A DNA stretch of 64,000 nucleotides, taken from assembly GCA_963691835.1 (NCBI GenBank), contig OY829383.1, forward strand, positions 1,736,001 through 1,800,000, in the 5' to 3' direction. The translations under genes were made by a program, and so were the position numbers. This document shows positions 44,120 to 52,389 of the stretch, piece after piece. The first letter of the stretch is position 1, and every line of letters starts with the position of its first letter. The stretch comes from G963691835 sp963691835 (lineage in GTDB: Bacteria; Pseudomonadota; Alphaproteobacteria; Thalassobaculales; Thalassobaculaceae). The notes under the pieces are model-generated. The model was not told the origin of the DNA and searched no databases. It worked only from the letters and a program-made list of their open reading frames with translations.

Positions 44120-44493
44120 TGCGCCGATTTGGCGCTTTGGCTGTCGATAATCGCGGCGCTCGGTTGCCCCTCTCGGCCTTCCGCCTCGCGCAACGCCACA
44201 TAGAGCGTATCGTGCATCCGCTCGAGCGTGCCGTCCCAGGCCCACAGATCGAAATACCCATGCACCGTGCTCTTCGGCGGAAAGTCCTTCGGCAAATGGC
44301 GCCACGGGCAGCCGGTCTCCAGAACATAGAGCAAGCCATTGATCACCGCGCGAACGTCAACCGACCGCTTGCGGCCGCCATGCCGGGCCGGCGGGATCAA
44401 CGGCGCCAGAACCGACCACTCTTCGTCCGTCAGATCACTCGGGTACCGAAGGCCCCGGCGCTCATAACGGGCACGGTTTTCTTTCGTCCACAT
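44059..44493 (-). CDS. IS5-family transposase, frame A (N-terminal part)
   Basis: This 144-residue frame starts MWTKENRARYERRG and has the DUF4096-type N-terminal domain YPSDLTDEEWSVLAPLIPP. The first catalytic Asp is in IIDSQSAKSAQKGG. After the A5G6 run it leaves the conserved sequence and ends shortly after in an Arg-rich tail. A -1 shift at the run joins it to frame B, giving a full-length transposase. Confidence 0.88.
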   Translation of the reverse strand: MWTKENRARYERRGLRYPSDLTDEEWSVLAPLIPPARHGGRKRSVDVRAVINGLLYVLETGCPWRHLPKDFPPKSTVHGYFDLWAWDGTLERMHDTLYVALREAEGREGQPSAAIIDSQSAKSAQKGGRRLTRSAMTRARRRAA

Positions 44494-44573
44494 CTGGTAG
44501 CTCCCTCATCAATCGCTACAAGATAGTGAATCACAAACGATTCCAACGATTCAATGACTTTGTGGACGGGCTC

Positions 44574-45135
44574 TGAGTCTTGATCGTTAATTTAAAATAA
44601 TTTTTGTATTTCCGCTATCGATGTTCCTCTGTCCAAAAAATTATACTCAAATCAAAGGCACAACAATCGAAAATCAAATTCGTCGAATTGAGTGTTCTTT
44701 TAACTATTTGTTTTTTATTATATGATATTCTTTTTTTCAAAGTTAATTACATTACAGAATTTCGTGATGCGATATTCGTTTTGCAGAGAGCTCATACCCA
44801 TCAATAGAATCAGCCTAGAAAATTAAACCATATACCCGTTTTTGATCTATAGTTCATGGATACAGAATTCATTTTGATGAATTTTCGATCCCGAATAGCT
44901 TGGATCGTCTGCGGAGTTAAGTACTGATCGACAGCCGGCAAGATCCATCCAATTAGGGTTTAGTCATATTTTATGATATGCAAAAAATTGCATTGACAAG
45001 CTAATCCTCAATCATCTTTAACCTCTTAGGTTACGCGTTTGATAGCAAGCGGAGCTGTCGTCACGTGCTTGTAGAAGGGCTTTAAAAGGCGCCCACCTCT
45101 AGAGTCCCACGATTCTCGCGTCAAAGGTGTAAACA
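44574..45135 (+). other. AT-rich non-coding region between the IS and the SDH gene
   Basis: This stretch is much richer in A and T than the rest of the window. It contains many stops in all frames; the only open frame above 60 codons (near 44604) has a poor start and no protein-like features. A candidate promoter with a palindrome lies at 44978-45022. No tRNA or known structured RNA is recognised. Confidence 0.6.
44978..45022 (+). promoter_or_regulatory. Candidate promoter and operator of the SDH islet
   Basis: ATGCAA-AAAA-TTGCAT (44978-44993) is a perfect 6-bp inverted repeat whose last base is the first of TTGACA (44993-44998). After 18 bp comes TTTAAC (45017-45022), a possible -10. A repressor on the palindrome would block the -35 element. 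The transcript would have a leader of about 100 bases before the SDH start. Confidence 0.45.
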
Positions 45136-46047
45136 ATGGTTGATAACGTAGATGGAAATCAGATCATCCGTGATGAGCTTGTTCGAAGAAACAATAGACT
45201 AGCAAAACATCTCAGTTCGGATGTTCTCATTTTAAAGTCACCTATAAGATTCGGATTGGATGATGCGATTCGGCAGAAAATTCAGAAGTTGCGTCAGAAG
45301 AGTTTATCGAATACAGATTCGCTTACAGTTCTGATTGAAACCACAGGTGGAATAATTGAAGTTGTAGAAACAATTTATAATGTATTTAGAGAACACTATA
45401 GGATTGTGAAATTTATAATACCCAATTTCGCATACTCCGCAGGGACAGTGCTTGTACTTTCAGGTGATGAGATTTATATGGACTATTATTCGGTCCTTGG
45501 ACCGATTGACCCTCAATTACCAAATGAGAATGGTAGATATGTCTCAGGCCTTGGTTATCTCGCCAAAATCCAAGAATTAACGAAGATAATCAACTCAGCA
45601 GGTGACCCAGCTCAGGCCAGGGCAGAACTGGCTCATCTTTTGAAGAAATTTGATCCTGCCGAGCTTTTTGATCTAGAGCAGGCTCGCAACCATTCAGAAG
45701 ATCTACTGGAGGAGTGGCTTTCGACCCATAAATTCAAGGATTGGAACGAAACCCACACTTCTGGACGGGCTGTATCGGCTAAAGATAAGAGAGAACGCGC
45801 CAGGGACATAGCACAAATACTATGTGATGCCGAGAGGTGGCATTCACATGGAAGAGGAATTGGGATCAAGGTGTTAACCAGTGAAGAGATCAAACTACAG
45901 ATCTCCGACTTTGGCAAAGATCCACAGCTTCAACTAAAAATCATGTCTTACTGGGATTTATTTGTTGACCACTGCAAGAAAATCGGTCATTATGAGGACG
46001 ATAGGACCATTCTACATAGTAGACTCGGAGGTGCCGGTTTGTCGTGA
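45136..46047 (+). CDS. SDH family ClpP-fold serine proteinase (SppA/ClpP-like)
   Basis: This 303-residue protein resembles the serine dehydrogenase proteinase family. ETTGGIIEVVETIY is the oxyanion strand, with Ser101 in FAYSAGTVLVLSGDEIYM as the nucleophile. The family hallmark SVLGPIDPQLP follows. The C-terminal half is helical and charged. There is no signal peptide or clear transmembrane helix, so it is cytosolic. Codon use is AT-rich, unlike the neighbours, pointing to horizontal transfer. AAGGTG precedes the ATG. It is followed by a 67-residue gene whose ribosome site overlaps its stop. The biological role of such islets is not known to me; a stress or defence role is only a guess. Confidence 0.82.
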   Translation: MVDNVDGNQIIRDELVRRNNRLAKHLSSDVLILKSPIRFGLDDAIRQKIQKLRQKSLSNTDSLTVLIETTGGIIEVVETIYNVFREHYRIVKFIIPNFAYSAGTVLVLSGDEIYMDYYSVLGPIDPQLPNENGRYVSGLGYLAKIQELTKIINSAGDPAQARAELAHLLKKFDPAELFDLEQARNHSEDLLEEWLSTHKFKDWNETHTSGRAVSAKDKRERARDIAQILCDAERWHSHGRGIGIKVLTSEEIKLQISDFGKDPQLQLKIMSYWDLFVDHCKKIGHYEDDRTILHSRLGGAGLS

Positions 46048-46057
46048 GGAGGCGGTG

Positions 46058-46261
46058 ATGTCGCGCTCAAATACCGTTCGTGAAGTGTGGTCAAATTTAG
46101 AACGGCAGTACAGCGAAGATATTGCCCTGGCCGAGGTACTAGATAGCATTGACATCAACGATCCAAGTGATGGATTGAATGGTTCGACAAATCGACGTCG
46201 GCTAATGGCGCCGTATGCGCACGTGTATGGTAATTCCAGTAGTTCCGTTACAGAACGCTGA
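46058..46261 (+). CDS. Small unknown protein coupled to the SDH proteinase
   Basis: This 67-residue protein starts MSRSNTVREVWSNLERQY. The perfect Shine-Dalgarno GAGGAGG (46046-46052) overlaps the stop of the upstream proteinase gene, so translation is coupled. The first half is predicted helical and acidic (SEDIALAEVLDSIDIND); the second half is polar and looks disordered. It has no recognised family, no Cys and no membrane segment. It could be an adaptor, inhibitor or substrate of the proteinase. The base composition is similar to the upstream gene, so both entered together. Confidence 0.65.
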   Translation: MSRSNTVREVWSNLERQYSEDIALAEVLDSIDINDPSDGLNGSTNRRRLMAPYAHVYGNSSSSVTER

Positions 46262-46583
46262 CCGATAATCTCTTTGATTACTACCTGACGACGCTTTGGG
46301 CTACAAACGCCTATGAAGTCGTAGGAATTCGCGTACTACTGCCCGATTTCCCTTTGACCGGCGGGTCGATCCGTGTCATGAGCAGCGCGTCTGCAAAGGT
46401 ATATGAAGTGATAGCCGCGACGGCTCGGCGCCATGGGATGGAAGCAGGCGCCAAACAGCTCTCCGATAATCGCGACACCGACCGCCCCCGCAAGAAGGGG
46501 CCGCGTCCAGTGGGTCGATCGATTGTCGTTACGGGAGCCCGTCCTTTCCCGAGCGTGCGGCGATTGGACGAAAGGTAGTCCGA
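46262..46583 (+). other. pnp upstream region without rpsO
   Basis: This 322-bp stretch has composition between the AT-rich islet and the GC-rich pnp gene. In many proteobacteria rpsO lies directly before pnp, but no S15 sequence is present. A 74-codon open frame (46354-46578) shows no family features and is probably leader sequence. No clear promoter was identified. Confidence 0.5.
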
Positions 46584-48701
46584 ATGTTTCAGGTTTTCCG
46601 TAAGGAACTCGATTGGGGTGGGCGTACGCTCGTCCTGGAGACGGGTAAGGTTGCCCGTCAGGCCGACGGCGCCGTCATGGCGACCCTCGGCGAGACCACG
46701 GTGCTCTGCACTGTCGTGGCGGCGAAGTTCGCCAAGCCGGGTCAGGATTTCTTTCCGCTGACCGTCAACTATCAGGAAAAGACGTTCGCGGCCGGCAAGA
46801 TCCCCGGCGGCTTCTTCAAGCGCGAAGGGCGCCCGACGGAGAAGGAGGTGCTGACCTCCCGTCTCATCGACCGGCCGATCCGCCCGCTGTTCGTTAAGGG
46901 CTTCAAGAACGAAGTGCAGGTCGTCTGCACCGTGCTGAGCCATGATCTGGAGAATGATCCGGACATCGTCGCCATGGTTGGCGCGTCGGCCGCGCTGACG
47001 ATTTCCGGTGCCCCGTTCCTGGGCCCGATCGGCGGTGCGCGGGTCGGCTACAAGAACGGTGAATACATTCTCAACCCGACCCAGGCCCAGGTCGCCGAAA
47101 GCGAGCTCGATCTGGTCGTTGCCGGCACCCAGGAAGGCGTGCTGATGGTTGAGAGCCAGGCGAACGAGCTGGACGAGGCGGTGATGCTGGGGGCGGTGAC
47201 CTTCGGCCACCAGTCCTTCCAGCCGGTCATCAACGCGATCATCGAGCTGGCCGAGGCCTGCGCGAAAGAGCCGATGGACATGCCGGCGGAGAACCCCGCC
47301 GCCGCGTCCGCCAAGGCGAAGCTCGACGGTGCGATCACCGATGAGATGGTCGAGGCCTACAAGGAGCCGGAGAAGACGCTTCGTCAGGAGAAGGTCGCCG
47401 CCGTGAAGGCGAAGGCCAAGGAACTGATGGACGAGGACGAGCTGGCAGCCGCCGACGGCGCGCTCAAGTCGCTCGAAGCCGATGTCGTCCGGGGTGCCAT
47501 TCTGGATACCGGCATGCGCATCGACGGCCGCGACACCAAGACCGTGCGTCAGATCGTGGCCGAGGTTGGTGTGCTGCCGCGCGCCCACGGCTCGGCTCTG
47601 TTCACCCGTGGCGAAACCCAGGCGCTGGTGGTCACCACGCTCGGCACCGGCCAGGATGAGCAGATCATCGACGCGCTCGAGGGCGAGTACCGCGCCAACT
47701 TCATGCTGCACTACAACTTCCCCCCCTACTCGGTGGGTGAAGCCGGTCGCATGGGCTCCCCGGGCCGCCGCGAGATCGGCCACGGTAAGCTGGCTTGGCG
47801 GGCGGTGAAGCCGCTTCTGCCGACCAAGGAAGCGTTCCCCTACACCATCCGGATCGTCTCGGAGATCACCGAGTCCAACGGCTCGTCCTCCATGGCGACG
47901 GTCTGCGGCAGCTCGCTGTCGATGATGGATGCGGGTGTGCCGATCGGCCGCCCGATCGCGGGCATCGCGATGGGCCTGATCAAGGAAGGCGACCGGTTCG
48001 CCGTGCTGTCCGACATTCTTGGTGACGAGGATCACCTCGGCGACATGGACTTCAAGGTCGCAGGCACGGATGCGGGCATCACCTCGCTTCAGATGGACAT
48101 CAAGATCACGTCCATCACCGAGGAGATCATGAAGATCGCGCTGGATCAGGCGAAGGACGGCCGGATCCACATCCTCGGTGAGATGTCCCAGGCGCTGACG
48201 GCCTCCCGCGAGGGTGTGTCGGACAACGCGCCGTCCATGACCACGCTGAAGGTGCCGGTCGACAAGATCCGCGAGATCATCGGCCCGGGCGGCAAGGTCA
48301 TCCGCGAGATCTGCGAGACCACGGGTGCAAAGATCGACATCGAGGACGACGGCACCTGCCGCGTCGCCGCCGTCGACGGCAAGGCCATGCAGGCCGCCGT
48401 GGACCGGATCAAGATGATCACGGCAGAGCCGGAGCTGGGTGTCGTCTACGACGGCAAGGTGGTGAAGACCGTCGAGTTCGGCGCCTTCGTCAACTTCATG
48501 CCGTCCCGCGACGGGCTCGTCCACATCAGCGAGCTGGCGCCGGAGCGGGTCAAGAAGACCACCGACATCGTCAACATGGGCGACATGGTCAAGGTCAAGG
48601 TCATCGGCTTCGACGACCGGGGCAAGATCAAGCTGTCCATGAAGCAGGTCGACCAGGAAACCGGTGAGGACATCAAGCCGGAAACCGCCGCCGCGTCCTG
48701 A
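46584..48701 (+). CDS. pnp: Polynucleotide phosphorylase
   Basis: This 705-residue 3'-5' exoribonuclease and polymerase is a trimeric degradosome enzyme. Two RNase PH domains (about 10-225 and 315-550) are joined by a helical domain. The second contains FTRGETQALVVTTLG and the phosphate-binding GSSSMATVCGSSLSMMDAGV. KH (IREIIGPGGKVIREICE) and S1 (EFGAFVNFMPSRDGLVHISE) RNA-binding domains close the protein. GAAAGG stands upstream of the ATG. The protein looks intact although the upstream region was remodelled by the islet. Confidence 0.97.
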   Translation: MFQVFRKELDWGGRTLVLETGKVARQADGAVMATLGETTVLCTVVAAKFAKPGQDFFPLTVNYQEKTFAAGKIPGGFFKREGRPTEKEVLTSRLIDRPIRPLFVKGFKNEVQVVCTVLSHDLENDPDIVAMVGASAALTISGAPFLGPIGGARVGYKNGEYILNPTQAQVAESELDLVVAGTQEGVLMVESQANELDEAVMLGAVTFGHQSFQPVINAIIELAEACAKEPMDMPAENPAAASAKAKLDGAITDEMVEAYKEPEKTLRQEKVAAVKAKAKELMDEDELAAADGALKSLEADVVRGAILDTGMRIDGRDTKTVRQIVAEVGVLPRAHGSALFTRGETQALVVTTLGTGQDEQIIDALEGEYRANFMLHYNFPPYSVGEAGRMGSPGRREIGHGKLAWRAVKPLLPTKEAFPYTIRIVSEITESNGSSSMATVCGSSLSMMDAGVPIGRPIAGIAMGLIKEGDRFAVLSDILGDEDHLGDMDFKVAGTDAGITSLQMDIKITSITEEIMKIALDQAKDGRIHILGEMSQALTASREGVSDNAPSMTTLKVPVDKIREIIGPGGKVIREICETTGAKIDIEDDGTCRVAAVDGKAMQAAVDRIKMITAEPELGVVYDGKVVKTVEFGAFVNFMPSRDGLVHISELAPERVKKTTDIVNMGDMVKVKVIGFDDRGKIKLSMKQVDQETGEDIKPETAAAS

Positions 48702-48726
48702 CGCGCCGTCGAAGAGCCGAAACAAG

Positions 48727-48758
48727 AAACGCCCCGGAGATCTCTCCGGGGCGTTTTT
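48727..48758. terminator. Rho-independent terminator of pnp
   Basis: AAACGCCCCGGAGA (48727-48740) pairs with TCTCCGGGGCGTTT (48743-48756), followed by TTCT with a run of five T. The stem is flanked on the other side by an A-rich tract, so it may also stop transcription of the convergent ghrA gene. Confidence 0.92.
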
Positions 48759-48778
48759 CTATGGGCGAGAACGGTGGC

Positions 48779-49717
48779 TCAGTACTGACGTTTCGGATCG
48801 ACGAGGTTGCGGTTGTTCGGCGCCTCGCCCTTGAACACCCGTTGGATGGCGTCCATCACCTGATCCGCACCGGATTCCGCATTGGTCTGGGCGGAAACAT
48901 GGGGCCACACGGCGACCTTCGGATGGGTCCAGAGCGGATGGCCCGCGGGCAGTGGCTCCTGGCGGAAGACGTCCAGGGCCGCACCCGCGATGTGGCCGCT
49001 GTCGAGAGCGGCGATCAGGTCTTCCTCCACCACATGGCCGCCCCTGCCCGAATTGACCACGAAAGCACCCTTGGGCAGCGCTGCCAGGGTTTCCGCCCGG
49101 ATGATGCTCTCCGTATCCGGTGTAAGCGGCAGGAGGCAGCACAGGATGTCCGTTCTGGCGAGGAACGGCATCAACCCCTCTTCACCAACGAAGCTCTCGA
49201 CGCCCGGGATTTCCTTCGGCCGTCGGCTCCACCCTGCGGTCGGAAAGCCCAGTGCGGCGATCTTGGACGCGGCATCCGAGCCGAGCGCCCCAAGGCCCAG
49301 GATTCCGACACGGCGCTCCGCCGTTTGGGGCGCGGGGAGATGGATCCATTCCCCGGCCTTGTGGGCCGCCTCGTACTCCATCCCCTGGCGATGAAAACGG
49401 AGAACCTGAAGCAGGACCCACTCGCTCATCGCTTGGGCCATCCAAGGATCGATCAGCCGCATGATGTGGATGTCATCCGGCAATTCCGGATCGGCGAAGA
49501 GATGGTCCACACCTTGGCCGAGGGAGCAAGCGCACCGCAGGTTTGGCAAGCCCTTCAGGGCGCCGACGGGCGGCTTCCACACCAAAGCGAACTGGATGTC
49601 CGCCGGATCACCCACCTCAGGCCAGACGCGGAAATCGATGTCGGGCATCCTTTTGGTCAACGCCTCCCGCCATGCATCGGCGGAATCTGAGCTGCTGCGG
49701 AACAAAACGGCGGGCAT
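48779..49717 (-). CDS. ghrA: Glyoxylate/hydroxypyruvate reductase A
   Basis: This 312-residue NAD(P)H-dependent reductase of the D-2-hydroxyacid family resembles GhrA. The nucleotide motif is GILGLGALG, then GWSRRPKEIPGV with Arg residues favouring NADPH. The catalytic Arg is in NSGRGGHVVE, the Glu in RQEPLP and the His in WPHVSAQTN. CSLGQGVDHLF is the N-terminal substrate loop. It reduces glyoxylate and hydroxypyruvate to glycolate and glycerate. It is a single gene, convergent with pnp. Confidence 0.9.
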   Translation of the reverse strand: MPAVLFRSSSDSADAWREALTKRMPDIDFRVWPEVGDPADIQFALVWKPPVGALKGLPNLRCACSLGQGVDHLFADPELPDDIHIMRLIDPWMAQAMSEWVLLQVLRFHRQGMEYEAAHKAGEWIHLPAPQTAERRVGILGLGALGSDAASKIAALGFPTAGWSRRPKEIPGVESFVGEEGLMPFLARTDILCCLLPLTPDTESIIRAETLAALPKGAFVVNSGRGGHVVEEDLIAALDSGHIAGAALDVFRQEPLPAGHPLWTHPKVAVWPHVSAQTNAESGADQVMDAIQRVFKGEAPNNRNLVDPKRQY

Positions 49718-49778
49718 GGCATTCTCCTGAAGTCCTCCGCGCCGTTTAGCACGGTGGTGGAAGACGCCGCCAGCGATC

Positions 49779-50333
49779 TCACGGCTCAGCGGGATCGGTT
49801 CCAGGCTTGTCCAACGCCATCACAAGGTCGACCGAGGATGAGGCGCCGGAAGTCAGATCCAAACTGTGCTCACCAATCACGTGAAACCCGAACCGTTCGT
49901 AAAGCTGGCGCGCACGAGGGTTGTAGGCCCATACATCCAGCAACAGCCGCGGACAGGAGGCAATCGTGGGGTCCGCAAGCACACGCCGCAGCAACTGGCT
50001 GCCGAGCCCCCTGCCCTGAAAGGACGGATGGACATAAAGACGCCGCAACTCCATGGCCCCCATTGTCCACCCCGGCATGTCTTCGGGGGCCAGCCCATAT
50101 TGCGCAAAGCCTACGGTCTGGATGCCTTCTTCGGCGACAACCACCCAGTCCAACTCAAACCACCGCTCCACGGCGTCGACACTCAAGGTCTCCCGCAGGT
50201 GATCGGCGAGATCATCGGGTTCGAAACTGTGACCAAAGGCCGTGCGGTAGCACTCAACAGCGAATGCGGACAGTGGCAGCGCATCGTTGACGGTCGCGAA
50301 ACGGAGAAACGGCGGTCTCGGCTTATCGGTCAA
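49779..50333 (-). CDS. GNAT family N-acetyltransferase
   Basis: This 184-residue protein has acetyl-CoA binding motif A, RRLYVHPSFQGRGLGSQLL, and the motif B ending NPRARQLYERFGFHVIGE. The start is set at a TTG (50333) with GAGG a few bases upstream because it follows the ccmI stop by 20 bp; the frame is open further up but would overlap ccmI by 140 bases. The acceptor substrate is unknown. It is the last gene of the ccm transcription unit by position, though not functionally part of it. Confidence 0.8.
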   Translation of the reverse strand: MTDKPRPPFLRFATVNDALPLSAFAVECYRTAFGHSFEPDDLADHLRETLSVDAVERWFELDWVVVAEEGIQTVGFAQYGLAPEDMPGWTMGAMELRRLYVHPSFQGRGLGSQLLRRVLADPTIASCPRLLLDVWAYNPRARQLYERFGFHVIGEHSLDLTSGASSSVDLVMALDKPGTDPAEP

Positions 50334-50353
50334 CGGGCCTCGCTTTCGGAAAC

Positions 50354-51871
50354 CTATCCGCCCAAGGCGTCCAAACGCCGCTGGATCATCGGTCGGGCAG
50401 GGGCTTCTGGACCCATACGCTCCAACAGCCGGGTCCACAAGGTCCGGGCTTTCGCCGCATCCCCATCGGCCGCCGCGATCATGCCGCCGTAGAACCACGC
50501 CTCAGGCAGGTCCGGCTCGAGGGTCAGCACCTTCTCGATCACCGCCTTGAACTCGGCCGGCATCAGGTCTTCAGGGGTGCCGCGCGGAAACAGCACGCGG
50601 GCATACTCCATCAGGAAGTCCGTGCGGTCGGGCGCGATCTCCGTCAGGCGCTTCAGGGCGGCTTTCTGGTCGTCGGGCCGGCCAAGAACACCGTACGATC
50701 GGGCAAGACGCTGCCAGCCCTGCACATCGTCGGGATTGTCTTCAAGGCGGGCGGCGAGCCCCTCGACCATCCCCTTGATCATTTCCATCCGGTCATCGGC
50801 GGACATTTGCTGCGCGGCGGCGATCTCGGCCTGACTGGGCCCTCTCAGGGGGGCACCACCGGATGCAGACGGGGGTGTGGCAGCGACGGGAGGGTGGCCG
50901 GGAGTGCCGGGTCCGCCCGCAACCGGAGGGGTGGAAGGACGGGCCGGGCGGTTCGCCTGAACAACCGATCGCAGCGCGGCTAGATCGACAGATGTATCCA
51001 AGGCCGCGACCTCAATGATCTGCTGCGCCAGCATTTGAGCCCAGGGCGCGTCCGGCGGGGTGTCCGCCTCCAGTGCCAGCCACCAGTCCAGCGCCTCGCG
51101 CACCTGTCCGCGCTGGCGATGCGCCAGGCCAAGATAGAACCGGGCGCGCGGCTCGCCAGGTCTCGCCGCAACAACCTGTCGGAAGCCGTCTTCCGCCCTT
51201 TCCGTGACCTCACCCTCTGCCGCAAGGACGAGGGATTCCGCCCAAGCGGCCTGAAGTTGCGGATCCCCTCCCGACAAAGACATGGCCCGGAGGAGTGCGT
51301 CCGATGCCCGGCCATACTGGCTTTGAAGCATGAAGGTCCGGCCGAGGAGGGCCCACCCCTCCAGATCGTCCGGGTTCTCGGCAAGCCGCTGCTCCAGGCG
51401 AAGCACCATCTCGCCCATGCCCTGGTGGTTGGCGTCCTGGGCGCCGCCCTGGGCCTGGGCCACCTGGCTCCGCTCCGCCGCGCGGGACGCGTAGGGCAGA
51501 TCCGGCCGCCCCGGCTCCCCCAACACGGCGTAGGTCAGCAGCGACCCACCCGGGATGACGAAGATCACCGCGAAAGCCGCCGCGAGGCGCCGGTTACGCC
51601 TTCGGGCCAATGGTTCTTCGGTTCGGGTCGCGGCCCGGTCCCGGGCGACGGCAAGCATGCGCCGTTCAACTTCGGCCCGGGCGGCAGCAACCTCGGCCTC
51701 GCTCAACCTTCCGGTCTGCGCTTCCCGATCAAGCTCCGTGAGCTGATCCCGGTAAACCTGGAGGCCGAAATCCGCCCGGTCCGCCGTTTCTTCAGAGGCC
51801 GAGATCAACGGCCACAGGAGCGATAAGACGACCGCAAACGTCAGCAGGGCGGCGACGATCCAGAAGATCAC
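50354..51871 (-). CDS. ccmI: Cytochrome c biogenesis protein CcmI
   Basis: This 505-residue protein of the apocytochrome chaperone module has two N-terminal transmembrane segments (residues 2-20 and about 95-115) flanking a cytoplasmic loop with a leucine-zipper-like region. Periplasmic TPR repeats follow, for example LEGWALLGRTFMLQSQYGRA and VQGWQRLARSYGVLGRPDD. A Pro/Gly-rich linker (about 310-345) divides two TPR blocks. It holds the C-terminal helix of apocytochrome c for heme ligation by CcmF/CcmH. It overlaps ccmH by four bases. Confidence 0.9.
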   Translation of the reverse strand: MIFWIVAALLTFAVVLSLLWPLISASEETADRADFGLQVYRDQLTELDREAQTGRLSEAEVAAARAEVERRMLAVARDRAATRTEEPLARRRNRRLAAAFAVIFVIPGGSLLTYAVLGEPGRPDLPYASRAAERSQVAQAQGGAQDANHQGMGEMVLRLEQRLAENPDDLEGWALLGRTFMLQSQYGRASDALLRAMSLSGGDPQLQAAWAESLVLAAEGEVTERAEDGFRQVVAARPGEPRARFYLGLAHRQRGQVREALDWWLALEADTPPDAPWAQMLAQQIIEVAALDTSVDLAALRSVVQANRPARPSTPPVAGGPGTPGHPPVAATPPSASGGAPLRGPSQAEIAAAQQMSADDRMEMIKGMVEGLAARLEDNPDDVQGWQRLARSYGVLGRPDDQKAALKRLTEIAPDRTDFLMEYARVLFPRGTPEDLMPAEFKAVIEKVLTLEPDLPEAWFYGGMIAAADGDAAKARTLWTRLLERMGPEAPARPMIQRRLDALGG

Positions 51872-52389
51872 GTCCGCGTCTCCCCGCTTTTACCGGTGGT
51901 CCCGCCTTGGCCGTCATCCGACAGGAGCGCGTCCAATTCGGCCCGCTCCGCCGCGTCGAGCGGCATCGGCGTATCGGCGGTCGGACGGCGCCGCTTGGAC
52001 AGATAAACGACCATACCGATGGTCCCCAGCCCGAAGACGATAAAGGGGCCATACCAGAGCAGCCACGTCTCAGGCTTCATCGGCGGGTCGAGAAGCACGT
52101 AGTCGCCGTACCGGTCGACCAGATAGGTGATGACCTGATCATCGCTGTCTCCGGCGACCAGCCGCTCCCGCACCAGCACGCGCAGGTCCTTGGCGAGACC
52201 GGCGTTGCTGTCATCGATCGACTGGTTCTGACAGATGAGGCAACGGAGATCCTTGGATAGCGCCCGGGCACGGGCCTCCAGTGCGGGGTCATCCAGTATC
52301 TCGGACGGCTCAACCGCCCATAGCGCCGTCACTCCCGCGACAAGCAGGCTCACTGCGAGAAATCCTGACCGAAGGGTCGCGGCGATCAT
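51868..52389 (-). CDS. ccmH: Cytochrome c maturation thiol-reductase CcmH
   Basis: This 173-residue periplasmic protein has a signal peptide (cleavage after about residue 25, WAVEP), the heme-ligation motif LRCLICQNQSI (Cys50 and Cys53) and a C-terminal membrane anchor (WYGPFIVFGLGTIGMVVYL). It reduces apocytochrome CxxCH cysteines with CcmG. It is the short, one-domain form, with CcmI encoded separately, as usual in alphaproteobacteria. It overlaps both ccmI and ccmG by four bases. Confidence 0.95.
   Translation of the reverse strand: MIAATLRSGFLAVSLLVAGVTALWAVEPSEILDDPALEARARALSKDLRCLICQNQSIDDSNAGLAKDLRVLVRERLVAGDSDDQVITYLVDRYGDYVLLDPPMKPETWLLWYGPFIVFGLGTIGMVVYLSKRRRPTADTPMPLDAAERAELDALLSDDGQGGTTGKSGETRT

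Larger units (their letters stand above)
43641..44573. mobile_element. Insertion sequence, IS5 family (IS427-group-like), 933 bp
   Basis: The ends form imperfect terminal inverted repeats: GAGTCCGTCCATAAAGT on the left and GAGCCCGTCCACAAAGT reading inward from the right, two mismatches in 17. The flanks are the direct repeat TGA at 43638-43640 and 44574-44576, a 3-bp TNA duplication as made by IS427-type elements. Inside are two overlapping reading frames on the minus strand coding for one DDE transposase through a frameshift at an A5G6 run. The element appears complete and possibly active. It marks the left border of an AT-rich islet. Confidence 0.9.

Noticed and set aside
44604..44807. 67-codon AT-rich frame after the IS
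   Set aside because: It starts at a non-ATG codon with no ribosome site; hydrophobic stretches are expected by chance in AT-rich DNA.
44882..44960. Possible tRNA or 5S-like segment in the AT-rich region
   Set aside because: There is no T-loop GGTTCGAATCC-type motif, no acceptor stem pairing and no CCA end; no structured RNA could be supported.
46354..46578. 74-codon frame directly before pnp
   Set aside because: It has no Shine-Dalgarno and no family features, and its position suits the pnp leader; it is not S15.
46311..48725. 804-codon open frame on the minus strand opposite pnp
   Set aside because: It mirrors the codon pattern of pnp in GC-rich DNA; the translation is His/Arg/Asp-rich low-complexity sequence without any domain, while pnp on the plus strand is fully conserved.
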